The notes below the pieces were generated by a model. It saw only the letters and a program-made list of their open reading frames with translations. It searched no databases and was not told the DNA's origin. A stretch of 38,011 nt of DNA, taken from an uncultured Acidobacteriota bacterium (GTDB taxonomy: Bacteria > Acidobacteriota > Thermoanaerobaculia > UBA5066). The stretch spans positions 1-38,011 of the forward strand of contig CAIMWE010000171.1 in assembly GCA_903845115.1 (NCBI GenBank), given 5' to 3'. This document shows positions 7,862 to 14,336 of the stretch, one piece after another. Numbering within the stretch: position 1 is the stretch's first letter; each line of letters begins with the position of its first letter. Position numbers and translations under genes: made by a program.

Positions 7862-8584
7862 GTGGTCGTCTCCGCTCTCTTCGCCGTGCTCGCGCTCGTC
7901 CAGCCCCCTCCCTCCGAGCCCACCGCGCCGGCCCCTTCCGACGTCGCCGCGGGGGTCGCGAGGGGCCGCGAGGAGCTGGCCCGGTACGTGTGGCGGCTGA
8001 AGACCGACATGAAGGTGAACGACAGCCTCCGGATCTCCAAGGTGGAGGACGTCCACCTCGGACCGGACGGCCGGCTGGTCATGCAGAAGACCGTCCGTTT
8101 CGAGAGGAAACCCCAACCCACGCCGCTCCCCTACGGCGATCCCCGCAACCGCTACGAGTCCCCCCCCTCCACGGAGGAGGAGGAGCGGCTGTTCGACGGG
8201 GCCCGGGATCTCATGCAGTTCTACGCGAGCCTCTCCCCGGAGCGGGTCGCCGCATGGAGCCAGAAGGCCGACGTCATGCCGCACGACCCCGAGCGAGCAG
8301 GCCGCGTGAAATTGCACGGGCGGGGCCTCGGGCGGCCCGAGGACGACGCGGTCGTCTACCTGGACCCCGACACGCGCACCGCCGTCGAGATCGAGGTCAA
8401 GACCTCGGTCAGCGCGAGGATCCTGCAGATCGCCTTCCTGAGAGTGTTCTTCGAGCCGCTCAAGACCGCGAGGACGGCCGACGCCCCCCCGATCGTCCCG
8501 AAGAAGATCTTCATGAACTTCGACCAGGGCCGGCGCCACGTCACCCTGGAGATGGAGACCTCGGACTTCAGAACCTGGCCGTGA
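7862..8584 (+). CDS. Secreted hypothetical protein
   Basis: I do not recognise a family for this 240-aa protein. The GTG at 7862 is the first possible start after an in-frame stop at 7847-7849. It yields a short hydrophobic N-terminus (VVSALFAVLALVQPPP) that looks like a signal peptide or lipid-free export signal, followed by a Pro/Ala-rich linker. The remainder is soluble, with charged and beta-rich stretches (VWRLKTDMKVNDSLRISKVEDVHLGPDGRLVMQK). It has no cysteines and no obvious catalytic motif. Parts recall outer-membrane lipoprotein-sorting-like or periplasmic DUF folds in which beta strands hold a hydrophobic ligand, but that is only an impression. It is divergent from the PLP enzyme and ends inside a perfect 16-bp hairpin. 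Confidence 0.7.
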   Translation: MVVSALFAVLALVQPPPSEPTAPAPSDVAAGVARGREELARYVWRLKTDMKVNDSLRISKVEDVHLGPDGRLVMQKTVRFERKPQPTPLPYGDPRNRYESPPSTEEEERLFDGARDLMQFYASLSPERVAAWSQKADVMPHDPERAGRVKLHGRGLGRPEDDAVVYLDPDTRTAVEIEVKTSVSARILQIAFLRVFFEPLKTARTADAPPIVPKKIFMNFDQGRRHVTLEMETSDFRTWP

Positions 8585-8608
8585 AACGGCCAGGTTCTGA
8601 AGGGCCTT
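8567..8608 (+). terminator. 16-bp perfect hairpin overlapping the stop codon
   Basis: TTCAGAACCTGGCCGT (8567-8582) pairs perfectly with ACGGCCAGGTTCTGAA (8586-8601) across a GAA loop. The last codons and the TGA stop (8582-8584) of the secreted hypothetical gene form the left arm and loop. GGGCCTTTG follows, giving a short T-tract. This is almost certainly the terminator of that gene. Confidence 0.8.
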
Positions 8609-8622
8609 TGCTGCAGTGGATA

Positions 8623-8648
8623 AGGGGAACCCGCGGCCGGGTTCCCCT
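8623..8648. repeat. GGGGAACC/GGTTCCCC hairpin related to the 94-bp repeat
   Basis: AGGGGAACCCG (8623-8633) pairs with CGGGTTCCCCT (8638-8648) over a 4-nt loop. The core GGGGAACC...GGTTCCCC is the same as in the two units at 6471-6655, about 2 kb away, while the flanks differ. A shared short hairpin in separate intergenic gaps points to a REP-like family. Confidence 0.55.
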
Positions 8649-8736
8649 ACGCGCCCCCGGCGCTACCCTTCCGCGCCCCGGATTGGGAGATCGGATCGTC
8701 GCTTTCCTCTCGAGTCCGCACGCGCCTGTCGACAGC

Positions 8737-8910
8737 GAGGCGGGAGCCGAGTGCGGGCGCCGAAGAAGCCCCGAGCACGGCTCCTTTCGGCGCGAAACGC
8801 CCCTCTCGCTGCGCCCCTGAGAGGGGGACCGGCTCTTCTTCTCCGCTTAGCGCGTTGCTCGGCGGCAAGGCGGGAGCCGTGCCTGTGCGTCGAGAAGGCC
8901 TCGAGCACGG
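8737..8910. repeat. Diverged 44-bp direct repeat
   Basis: Segments 8737-8780 and 8867-8910 align without gaps, sharing GGCGGGAGCCG near the left end and CGAGCACGG at the right end, with mismatches between. Identity by eye is roughly three quarters. The copies are 130 bp apart start to start. Origin and function are unknown. Confidence 0.45.
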
Positions 8911-8952
8911 CCCGGGCACCCGTTCGGCCGCGCGCGGAGCGGTGTCGGGTCA

Positions 8953-8996
8953 GGCGCTCGCGCTGTTTGAGGCCGAAGGCCGAGTTCGCGAGCGCC
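8953..8996. other. Long two-part hairpin
   Basis: Outer arms GGCGCTCGCG (8953-8962) and CGCGAGCGCC (8987-8996) are perfect 10-bp complements. The 24-nt interior holds a GGCC-GAA-GGCC inner stem. No U-tract follows. It may be a structured RNA element or part of the repeat array. Confidence 0.45.
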
Positions 8997-9170
8997 CCGA
9001 CTCCGCGAGCACGCGGCCGGTAACGGGTGGGTCGCGCGCAGGGCCGAAGCGACGCACAGGCACGGCGGTTCGCCTGCAAGGTCGTACCTACGAGCTCGAT
9101 CGGATTCTCTTCTCGGCGGTTCTACGGCGCGTCGCGAAATTCGGTCGTCCGGCTCTCCCTCCCCGGCGGC

Positions 9171-9190
9171 GCCGACCGTCTACGGGCGGC
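9171..9190. terminator. Imperfect hairpin over the amidohydrolase stop codon
   Basis: GCCGACCG (9171-9178) and CGGGCGGC (9183-9190) form a 7-of-8 stem with one A/G mismatch around TCTA. The minus-strand TAG stop begins in this loop (9180-9182). It is short and lacks a U-tract, so it is a weak candidate. Confidence 0.3.
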
Positions 9191-10511
9191 CGAGGAGGTC
9201 GAAGGCGGCGGCGGCCAGGGCCTTCGCCCCGGCGATGTAAGTGCCGGGCCGCTCGGGGGCGAAGAGGGCCGAGTGGAGGGAAGGGAAGGTCTCTCCCGCC
9301 GCCCGGGTCGCCGCATGCCGCTTCGGATCGACGGCCCCCACGTGGAAGAGGACGGCCGGGACGCCCGCGCGGCCGTAGGACCCGAAATCCTCGGCGGCCA
9401 TCAACGGCGGGCCCTCCTTCACGTTCTCCGGCCCGAAGACCTTCGTGAGACTGGCGGCCACCTTCCTCGTGAGCGGCGGGTCGTTGTAGACGGCTTCCAG
9501 CGGCTCCGACATGACGATCGCCGGTTCCCTCGGCGCCCCGGCGGCGGCCGCCTCGCCCTTCGCGACCCGTTCGATGGCCACGAGGAGCTGCTTCCGGACC
9601 TCCGGCTTGTAGGAGCGGACCGTCAGCTGGAGCTTCGCCTCCGCGGGGATGACGTTGTGCTTCGTCCCCGCGTGGAACGACCCCACCGTGACGACGCCGG
9701 GCTCGAGCGGGTCCTTCTCCCTGGAGACGATCGCCTGCATCGCGACCACCGTCCGGGCCGCGAGGAGGATCGGGTCGACCGTCAGGTGAGGCGCGGCGCC
9801 GTGGCCACCTCTCCCGAAGAAGGTGATGTCGACCGAATCGACGTTCGCCATGGCGTAGCCGGGCGTGTAGCCGATCGTTCCGACCGGCAGGGAGTCGTGG
9901 ACGTGGAAGGCGATCGCGGCATCCGGCTTCTGGAACCGCGTGAAGAGGCCGTCCGCCAGCATGGCAGCGGCTCCGCTCCCCGTCTCCTCGGCCGGCTGGG
10001 CGATCCACATCAACGTCCCCCGCCAGCTCCCTTTCGCGGCGACGAGAAGTTCGGCCGCCCCGGCCCAGGCGGTCATGTGGACGTCGTGGCCGCAGGCGTG
10101 CATCACCGGGATGGGCCGCCCCCCCGCGTCCGTCTCCACGACCGAGCTCGCGTACGGGAGACCGGTCTTCTCCTTGACCGGAAGGCCGTCCAGGTCGGTC
10201 CGGACCATGACGACGGGGCCGGCCCCGTTCCGGTAGATCCCGACGACCCCTTTTCCGCCGACCCCTTCCGTCACCTGGAACCCGACCTTCCGGAGGGCGG
10301 CCGCCATCTTCGCGGAGGTCTGCTCCTCGCGGCCGGAGAGCTCGGGGGTCTGGTGAAGGTCCAGGTAGAGCCGGTCCATCGCCGGGAGCATCCCGTCGAT
10401 CGGGGCGAGGAGCGACGAGAGGCCGGGATCCGGGGCCGGGGGCCGCGAGCCCTCGGCGGCGACGAGTACGGCGGGAAGAACGAGGAGGAACGCGATGAAG
10501 GCCTCTTTCAT
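9180..10511 (-). CDS. Secreted M20 family amidohydrolase
   Basis: This 443-aa M20D-type metallohydrolase is related to hippurate hydrolase, N-acyl-amino-acid amidohydrolase and IAA-amino-acid hydrolase. The N-terminus (KEAFIAFLLVLPAVLVAAEG) is a signal peptide, so it should act in the periplasm or outside. Metal ligands and catalytic motifs are present: HACGHDVH (H138-H145), AEETGSG (E175/E176), HGAAPHLTVDP in the dimerisation domain, and AAEDFGSYG near the C-terminus. It would release amino acids or organic acids from N-acyl or peptide conjugates; the true substrate is unknown. It lies alone on the minus strand, convergent with the repeat-rich gap and divergent from rpe. The ATG at 10511 gives the full signal sequence. 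Confidence 0.87.
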   Translation of the reverse strand: MKEAFIAFLLVLPAVLVAAEGSRPPAPDPGLSSLLAPIDGMLPAMDRLYLDLHQTPELSGREEQTSAKMAAALRKVGFQVTEGVGGKGVVGIYRNGAGPVVMVRTDLDGLPVKEKTGLPYASSVVETDAGGRPIPVMHACGHDVHMTAWAGAAELLVAAKGSWRGTLMWIAQPAEETGSGAAAMLADGLFTRFQKPDAAIAFHVHDSLPVGTIGYTPGYAMANVDSVDITFFGRGGHGAAPHLTVDPILLAARTVVAMQAIVSREKDPLEPGVVTVGSFHAGTKHNVIPAEAKLQLTVRSYKPEVRKQLLVAIERVAKGEAAAAGAPREPAIVMSEPLEAVYNDPPLTRKVAASLTKVFGPENVKEGPPLMAAEDFGSYGRAGVPAVLFHVGAVDPKRHAATRAAGETFPSLHSALFAPERPGTYIAGAKALAAAAFDLLGRP

Positions 10512-10550
10512 CTCTTTTCTCGGGGCGATCCTCGCATGACATGGATCAAA

Positions 10551-10593
10551 TGCATCATCGATTTCGCCGGTGACCGGGCCCTACGTTGATGCA
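10551..10593. promoter_or_regulatory. Nested inverted repeats between divergent genes
   Basis: TGCATCA (10551-10557) and TGATGCA (10587-10593) are inverted repeats 29 bp apart, and between them lies the odd palindrome CCGGT-G-ACCGG (10567-10577). The position upstream of the amidohydrolase gene allows an operator role, but arms this short can arise by chance. Confidence 0.2.
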
Positions 10594-10710
10594 AGACTCG
10601 GGATTCTTCCGGAGATGCCCGGCGCCAACGCCTCCACCATCCCTCCGGACGGTCAAGTCAGTACTTCACCTGCCCCGGCGCCGGGCACCTCCCATTTCCC
10701 TCCTTCCGGG

Positions 10711-10746
10711 TTGGCACGCATCCCGCGATGCGTGCTACAGTTTTTT
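10711..10746 (+). promoter_or_regulatory. rpe promoter with dyad spacer, or attenuator-like hairpin
   Basis: TTGGCA (10711-10716) and TACAGT (10736-10741) are plausible -35 and -10 boxes with a 19-bp spacer. The spacer is filled by a perfect dyad, GCACGCATC (10714-10722) and GATGCGTGC (10727-10735) around CCGC. A 19-bp spacer carrying a dyad is the geometry of MerR-family promoters. TSS would fall about 3 nt before the rpe ATG, giving a nearly leaderless mRNA. The alternative reading is equally visible: a 9-bp hairpin followed by TACAGTTTTTTC looks like an intrinsic terminator or attenuator just upstream of rpe. Confidence 0.5.
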
Positions 10747-10750
10747 CGAG

Positions 10751-11434
10751 ATGGTGAAGCTCGCCCCTTCCATCCTGTCGGCGGACTTCGCCCGCCTCGA
10801 GGGGAGCGCCCGCGAAGCGCTCGCGGCCGGTTCGGACTGGCTCCACGTGGACGTGATGGACGGCCATTTCGTCCCGAACATCACGATCGGGCCAGTCGTC
10901 GTCGAGTCGCTCCGGCGGCTGCGCGACGAGACGGGGACGTTCCTCGACGTCCACCTCATGATCGAGGAGCCGGACCGGTACCTGGAAGACTTCGCCCGGG
11001 CGGGCGCCGACGGCCTGACGGTTCACGTGGAGGCCTGCCGGCACCTGCACCGGACCGTCCAGGCGATTCACTCCCTGGGGCTGAAAGCCGGCGTCAGCCT
11101 GAACCCGGCCACTCCGGTCTCCTCCCTGGAGGAGATCCTCTGCGACGTCGACCTGGTCCTGGTGATGTCCGTGAACCCGGGCTTCGGGGGACAGAGCTAC
11201 ATCCCCGGGAGCACCTCGAAGATCGAGCGCATCCGGACCCTGCTCGAGCGGTCGGGGTCCCCGGCCTGGCTCGAGGTGGACGGGGGGATCAAGCCTTCGA
11301 ACGCCGCCGAGGCCGTCTCGGCCGGGGCGACGGTCCTGGTGGCCGGCTCGGCCGTCTTCCGGGGCGACGTCCGGGCCAACGTGAAGGCCCTCCGGGCCTC
11401 CGCCGAGATCCGGCCGCCGGCCCGCCGAGGTTAA
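10751..11434 (+). CDS. rpe: Ribulose-phosphate 3-epimerase
   Basis: This 227-aa TIM-barrel enzyme interconverts D-ribulose 5-phosphate and D-xylulose 5-phosphate in the pentose phosphate pathway. The family signatures are all present: KLAPSILSADFARL at the N-terminus, HVDVMDGHFVPNITIGP with metal and catalytic residues, DVHLMIEEP, TVHVEAC, LVMSVNPGFGGQSYIP, and VDGGI near the C-terminus. The start is set at the ATG at 10751, because MVKLAPSILSADF is the conserved N-terminus. The frame stays open to 10586 upstream, but that part is unrelated to the family. The next gene, pepD, starts 46 bp downstream and may share the transcript. Confidence 0.95.
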   Translation: MVKLAPSILSADFARLEGSAREALAAGSDWLHVDVMDGHFVPNITIGPVVVESLRRLRDETGTFLDVHLMIEEPDRYLEDFARAGADGLTVHVEACRHLHRTVQAIHSLGLKAGVSLNPATPVSSLEEILCDVDLVLVMSVNPGFGGQSYIPGSTSKIERIRTLLERSGSPAWLEVDGGIKPSNAAEAVSAGATVLVAGSAVFRGDVRANVKALRASAEIRPPARRG

Positions 11435-11480
11435 GATCGGGGTCCTTCTTCGGGACACCCGGAGAATCCGTGAGGGAAGA

Positions 11481-12935
11481 ATGAGCATCGACATGAACTC
11501 CCTGGAGCCGAAGCTTCTCTGGAAACACTTCCTCGCCCTCTCCGCGATCCCGCGGGGGTCGAAGAACGAGGAGGCCGTGTCCCGCCACGTGGCGGACGAG
11601 GGCAAACGCCTCGGCCTCCCCGTGAAGCAGGACTCGGTCGGAAACGTCCTGATCACGAAGCCCGCGACCAGGGGGAAGGAATCGGCCCCGACCACGATTC
11701 TGCAGGGACACCTCGACATGGTCTGCGAGAAGAACTCCGACGTGGCCCACGACTTCACGAAGGACCCGATCCGCCTCGTGCGGGACGGCGACTTCATCCG
11801 GGCGAGCGGCACCACGCTCGGGGCCGACAACGGGATCGGCTGCGCGGCCGCCCTCGCGGTCCTCGAGTCGACCGACCTCTCGCACGGGCCGCTCGAGTGT
11901 CTCTTCACGATCGACGAGGAGACCGGGCTCACCGGCGCCTTCCACCTCTCCGCCGACTTCCTGCGTGGGACGAGGATGCTGAACCTCGACACGGAAGAGG
12001 AGGGGGCGGTCTACATCGGTTGCGCCGGCGGCATGGACTCCATCGCCACCACCAGGGCGACCCTCGTGGCGCCGGGACCGGGAAAGAAGGCGTTCCGCGT
12101 GAAGGTGATCGGGCTCCGCGGCGGCCACTCCGGCGTCGACATCCACGAGGGGCGAGCGAACGCTCTCAAGTTCCTGGGCCGCGTCCTCCGCCAGACCCTG
12201 ACCCCGTTCGGCCTCGAGGTGGCGGCGCTCGACGGCGGCAGCAAGCGGAACGCGATCCCGCGCGAGGCCTTCGCGGTCGTCACCATGGACCCGGCGAAGG
12301 CGGGGGATCTCGCGAAGGCCCTGGCGGTCCTCACGGGTGAGCTGCGGGCCGAGTACGGGAAGATCGAGCCGGGCATCTCGATCGAGGTCGAGCCGTTCGC
12401 TCAGGCCCCCGCCAAGGTTTTCTCGGGGACCGATGCCCGTCGCGTCGCGAGCTTCCTCCACGCGTCGCTCCACGGCATGCTGGCGATGTCGCCCGACATC
12501 CCGAACCTCGTCCAGACCTCCACCAACCTCGCGATCATCGAGACCGCCGGGGAGACCGTCACGGTCTCGATGAGCCACCGGAGCTCGGTCGACTCGGCCA
12601 AGAAGGACGTCGGCCACATGATCGCGGCGCACTGCGAGCTGGCCGGCTTCACGGTCGTGCAGGGCGACGGGTACCCGGGATGGGCCCCGAACGTCCACTC
12701 CCCGCTCCTGCAGCAGGCGAAGGAGGTCCACGCCCGGGTCTTCGGCAAGGTGCCGGAGGTGAAGGCGATCCATGCCGGTCTCGAGTGCGGGATCATCGGC
12801 GAGAAGTACCCGGGGCTCGACGTGATCTCGTTCGGGCCCACGATCCAGAACGCCCACTCGCCCACCGAGCAGGTCTCGATCCCCTCGGTCGCGGGATTCT
12901 GGAAGTACCTCTCGGCGATGCTCGCCGCCGCTTGA
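11481..12935 (+). CDS. pepD: Aminoacyl-histidine dipeptidase (peptidase D)
   Basis: This 484-aa M20C metallopeptidase hydrolyses Xaa-His dipeptides such as carnosine and other short peptides in the cytoplasm; there is no signal peptide. Motifs in order: LWKHFLALSAIPRGSKNE at the N-terminus, LQGHLDMVCEKN with the metal ligand H77 and D79, LGADNGIG with the bridging Asp, IDEETGLTGA with the catalytic Glu, GLRGGHSGVDIHEGRANA in the lid domain, and AIHAGLECGIIGEKYPGLDVISFGP near the C-terminus. Length matches the family (about 485 aa). GAGGGAAG just upstream of the ATG at 11481 is a good ribosome-binding site. It ends 14 bp before the acyl carrier protein gene. Confidence 0.93.
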   Translation: MSIDMNSLEPKLLWKHFLALSAIPRGSKNEEAVSRHVADEGKRLGLPVKQDSVGNVLITKPATRGKESAPTTILQGHLDMVCEKNSDVAHDFTKDPIRLVRDGDFIRASGTTLGADNGIGCAAALAVLESTDLSHGPLECLFTIDEETGLTGAFHLSADFLRGTRMLNLDTEEEGAVYIGCAGGMDSIATTRATLVAPGPGKKAFRVKVIGLRGGHSGVDIHEGRANALKFLGRVLRQTLTPFGLEVAALDGGSKRNAIPREAFAVVTMDPAKAGDLAKALAVLTGELRAEYGKIEPGISIEVEPFAQAPAKVFSGTDARRVASFLHASLHGMLAMSPDIPNLVQTSTNLAIIETAGETVTVSMSHRSSVDSAKKDVGHMIAAHCELAGFTVVQGDGYPGWAPNVHSPLLQQAKEVHARVFGKVPEVKAIHAGLECGIIGEKYPGLDVISFGPTIQNAHSPTEQVSIPSVAGFWKYLSAMLAAA

Positions 12936-12949
12936 GGCCCGTCAGCCCG

Positions 12950-13198
12950 ATGGCCAGCCTCCACGACACGATCCGGCAGACGCTCGAGCCGCTCGCCCAG
13001 GCCCCGATCCCCGACGACCCGGACGCGTCGCTCTTCGACCTCGGGGTGATCGACTCCTTCGGCCTGATGGACGCGATCGCTCAGCTGGAGGAGGCCCTCG
13101 GGGTGAAGGTGCCGGATTCCGACCTGAACCCGCGCCGGTTCGAGACGCTCGCGAAGGTCGAACGTTACTTCGCGTCGCGTCTCGCCTCCGGCGGTTGA
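12950..13198 (+). CDS. Stand-alone acyl carrier protein
   Basis: This 82-aa small acidic helical protein carries the phosphopantetheine attachment motif LFDLGVIDSFGLMDA (Ser36). The second helix and helix III region (LEEALGVKVPDSDLNPRRFETLAKV) is typical of carrier proteins. The DSFG form, rather than the DSL of fatty-acid AcpP, is also seen in the D-alanyl carrier DltC, so it is more likely a dedicated carrier than the housekeeping ACP. The last base of its TGA is the first base of the next gene's ATG (TGATG), which strongly suggests translational coupling and a joint function with the ketosynthase-like protein. The start at 12950 is the only ATG giving a normal carrier length. Confidence 0.85.
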   Translation: MASLHDTIRQTLEPLAQAPIPDDPDASLFDLGVIDSFGLMDAIAQLEEALGVKVPDSDLNPRRFETLAKVERYFASRLASGG

Positions 13199-14133
13199 TG
13201 ACCCACCTGGCCGGCTTCGGCGCGGCGCTCCCCGGGACGGTCGTCGCGAACGCCGCCCTGGCGGAGGAGTTCCAGGTCCCGGAGGAGTGGATCCTCTCGG
13301 TCACCGGGATCCGCGAACGTCGCCGCGCGGCCGGCCAGGAGACCCCCGCGAGCCTCGCCGAGGCCGCCGCACGGATAGCCCTCGACGCCTCCGGACTGCT
13401 TCCCACCCAGCTCGGCGCGATCGTCGTCGGCAGCGGGTCGTCTCCCCGGCAGTTTCCAGGGATCTCCGCCGAGCTCCAGCGGCGCCTCGCGGCCCCGGGC
13501 ATCCCGGCCTTCGACGTCCCCCTCGCCAGCTCGGGCTCCCTCGTCGCCCTGGCCCTCGCGGCCGACCTCGCTCCCAGGTACGGCCCCGTGCTCGTGGCGG
13601 GGGCGGAGGTGATGTCGCGGATCCTGGACCGCCCTCCGCGATCGAAGGAGACCTCGATCCTCTTCGGCGACGGCGCCGGCGCCGTGGTCGTCGCGCCGGG
13701 TCCGGGTCCGGTCGAGCTGACCGACGTCCGGTTCGCCTGCGACGGAGCGCTCGGCGACGACCTCTCCCTCGAGCCGGGCGCGCCGCTCGTCATGAACGGC
13801 CGGACCGTGATTCTCCAGGCGAGCCGGAAGCTCCCGGCCGCTGTCCGCGACCTTCTCGGGCGGGCCGGTCTCCTGCCCGCCGACATCGACCTCTTCGTCT
13901 TCCACCAGGCGAACCTCGTCCTCCTCCGGCAGGTCGCGAAGTCCCTGGCCGTCGACGAGTCCCGGCTCTTCGTGAACGTCGACCGGTACGGCAACACCTC
14001 GGCGGCCTCCCTCCTCGTCGCCCTTTCCGAGGCGGCGGGCCAGGGCCTCCTCCGGCCCGGCAAGCGGGTCGTCCTGGGAGCGTTCGGGGCCGGGTTCTCC
14101 TGGGGCGCCGCCCTCCTCACGGTCCGCGGCTGA
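13198..14133 (+). CDS. FabH-like KASIII with Ser in place of catalytic Cys
   Basis: This 311-aa thiolase-fold protein resembles 3-oxoacyl-ACP synthase III. The catalytic His (FVFHQAN, H236) and Asn (YGNTSAAS, N266) are present, as are SETSILFGDGAGAVVV-like core and the C-terminal GAFGAGFSWGAALL. The nucleophile position, normally Cys in an A-A-C-x-G-F context (C112 of E. coli FabH), reads PLASSGS with Ser111 (AGC, 13528-13530). KASIII relatives with Ser here, for example DpsC of daunorubicin biosynthesis, act as acyltransferases or starter-unit selectors. So this protein may load or transfer an acyl group on the adjacent carrier protein instead of, or besides, condensing. The ATG at 13198 overlaps the carrier stop; an in-frame TTG directly before it is not needed. 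A short inverted repeat spans its stop codon (14119-14123 with 14133-14137). Confidence 0.85.
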   Translation: MTHLAGFGAALPGTVVANAALAEEFQVPEEWILSVTGIRERRRAAGQETPASLAEAAARIALDASGLLPTQLGAIVVGSGSSPRQFPGISAELQRRLAAPGIPAFDVPLASSGSLVALALAADLAPRYGPVLVAGAEVMSRILDRPPRSKETSILFGDGAGAVVVAPGPGPVELTDVRFACDGALGDDLSLEPGAPLVMNGRTVILQASRKLPAAVRDLLGRAGLLPADIDLFVFHQANLVLLRQVAKSLAVDESRLFVNVDRYGNTSAASLLVALSEAAGQGLLRPGKRVVLGAFGAGFSWGAALLTVRG

Positions 14134-14197
14134 CCGTCCCGGCGAAGCCGGCTCTCCCCCCTTTCAGCCTTCCGTCTTCCTTCCCGGACGATTCCGC

Positions 14198-14230
14198 TTG
14201 ACAGCGCTTTTCCATCGAGACAGAGTCTCG
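14198..14230 (+). promoter_or_regulatory. Putative promoter with dyad at the -10
   Basis: TTGACA (14198-14203) is a perfect -35 hexamer. The best -10 at 17-bp spacing is CAGAGT (14221-14226), only 3/6. The perfect inverted repeat CGAGAC-AGA-GTCTCG (14216-14230) covers this -10, as an operator would. It lies about 110 nt upstream of the EXORDIUM-like gene. Confidence 0.4.
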
Positions 14231-14336
14231 CTCGCCAGCACAACGACAGGTCCCCCGCGCCCTCCGGCGTCCGAGATTCCGGGTGCGCGCTCTCGTGATT
14301 CCAGGAATCGACCGAATGAAAGAGGAGGCCATCCGC

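Larger units (their letters stand above)
8585..9179. other. Gene-free 595-bp region with several repeats
   Basis: No reading frame here looks coding: all are Arg-rich and low in complexity. The stretch holds a GGGGAACC hairpin (8623-8648), a diverged 44-bp direct repeat (8737-8780 and 8867-8910, period 130 bp, sharing GGCGGGAGCCG and CGAGCACGG), and a long hairpin with arms GGCGCTCGCG (8953-8962) and CGCGAGCGCC (8987-8996) enclosing a GGCC-GAA-GGCC inner stem. It lies between convergent genes. It could be a repeat array, a decayed mobile element or a structured RNA locus; I cannot tell which. Confidence 0.6.

Noticed and set aside
8663-9079. Minus-strand frame of 138 codons in the gene-free stretch
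   Set aside because: Arg-rich, overlaps diverged repeats and hairpins, and has no ribosome-binding site or recognisable domain.
10586-10750. 55-codon N-terminal extension of rpe
   Set aside because: Family N-terminus begins exactly at the ATG at 10751; the extension crosses the promoter/hairpin element and is Pro-rich.
14139-14163. CCGGC-GAA-GCCGG hairpin followed by C/T-rich tract after the KASIII gene
   Set aside because: A 5-bp stem followed mainly by C is too weak to call a terminator with confidence in DNA of this composition.
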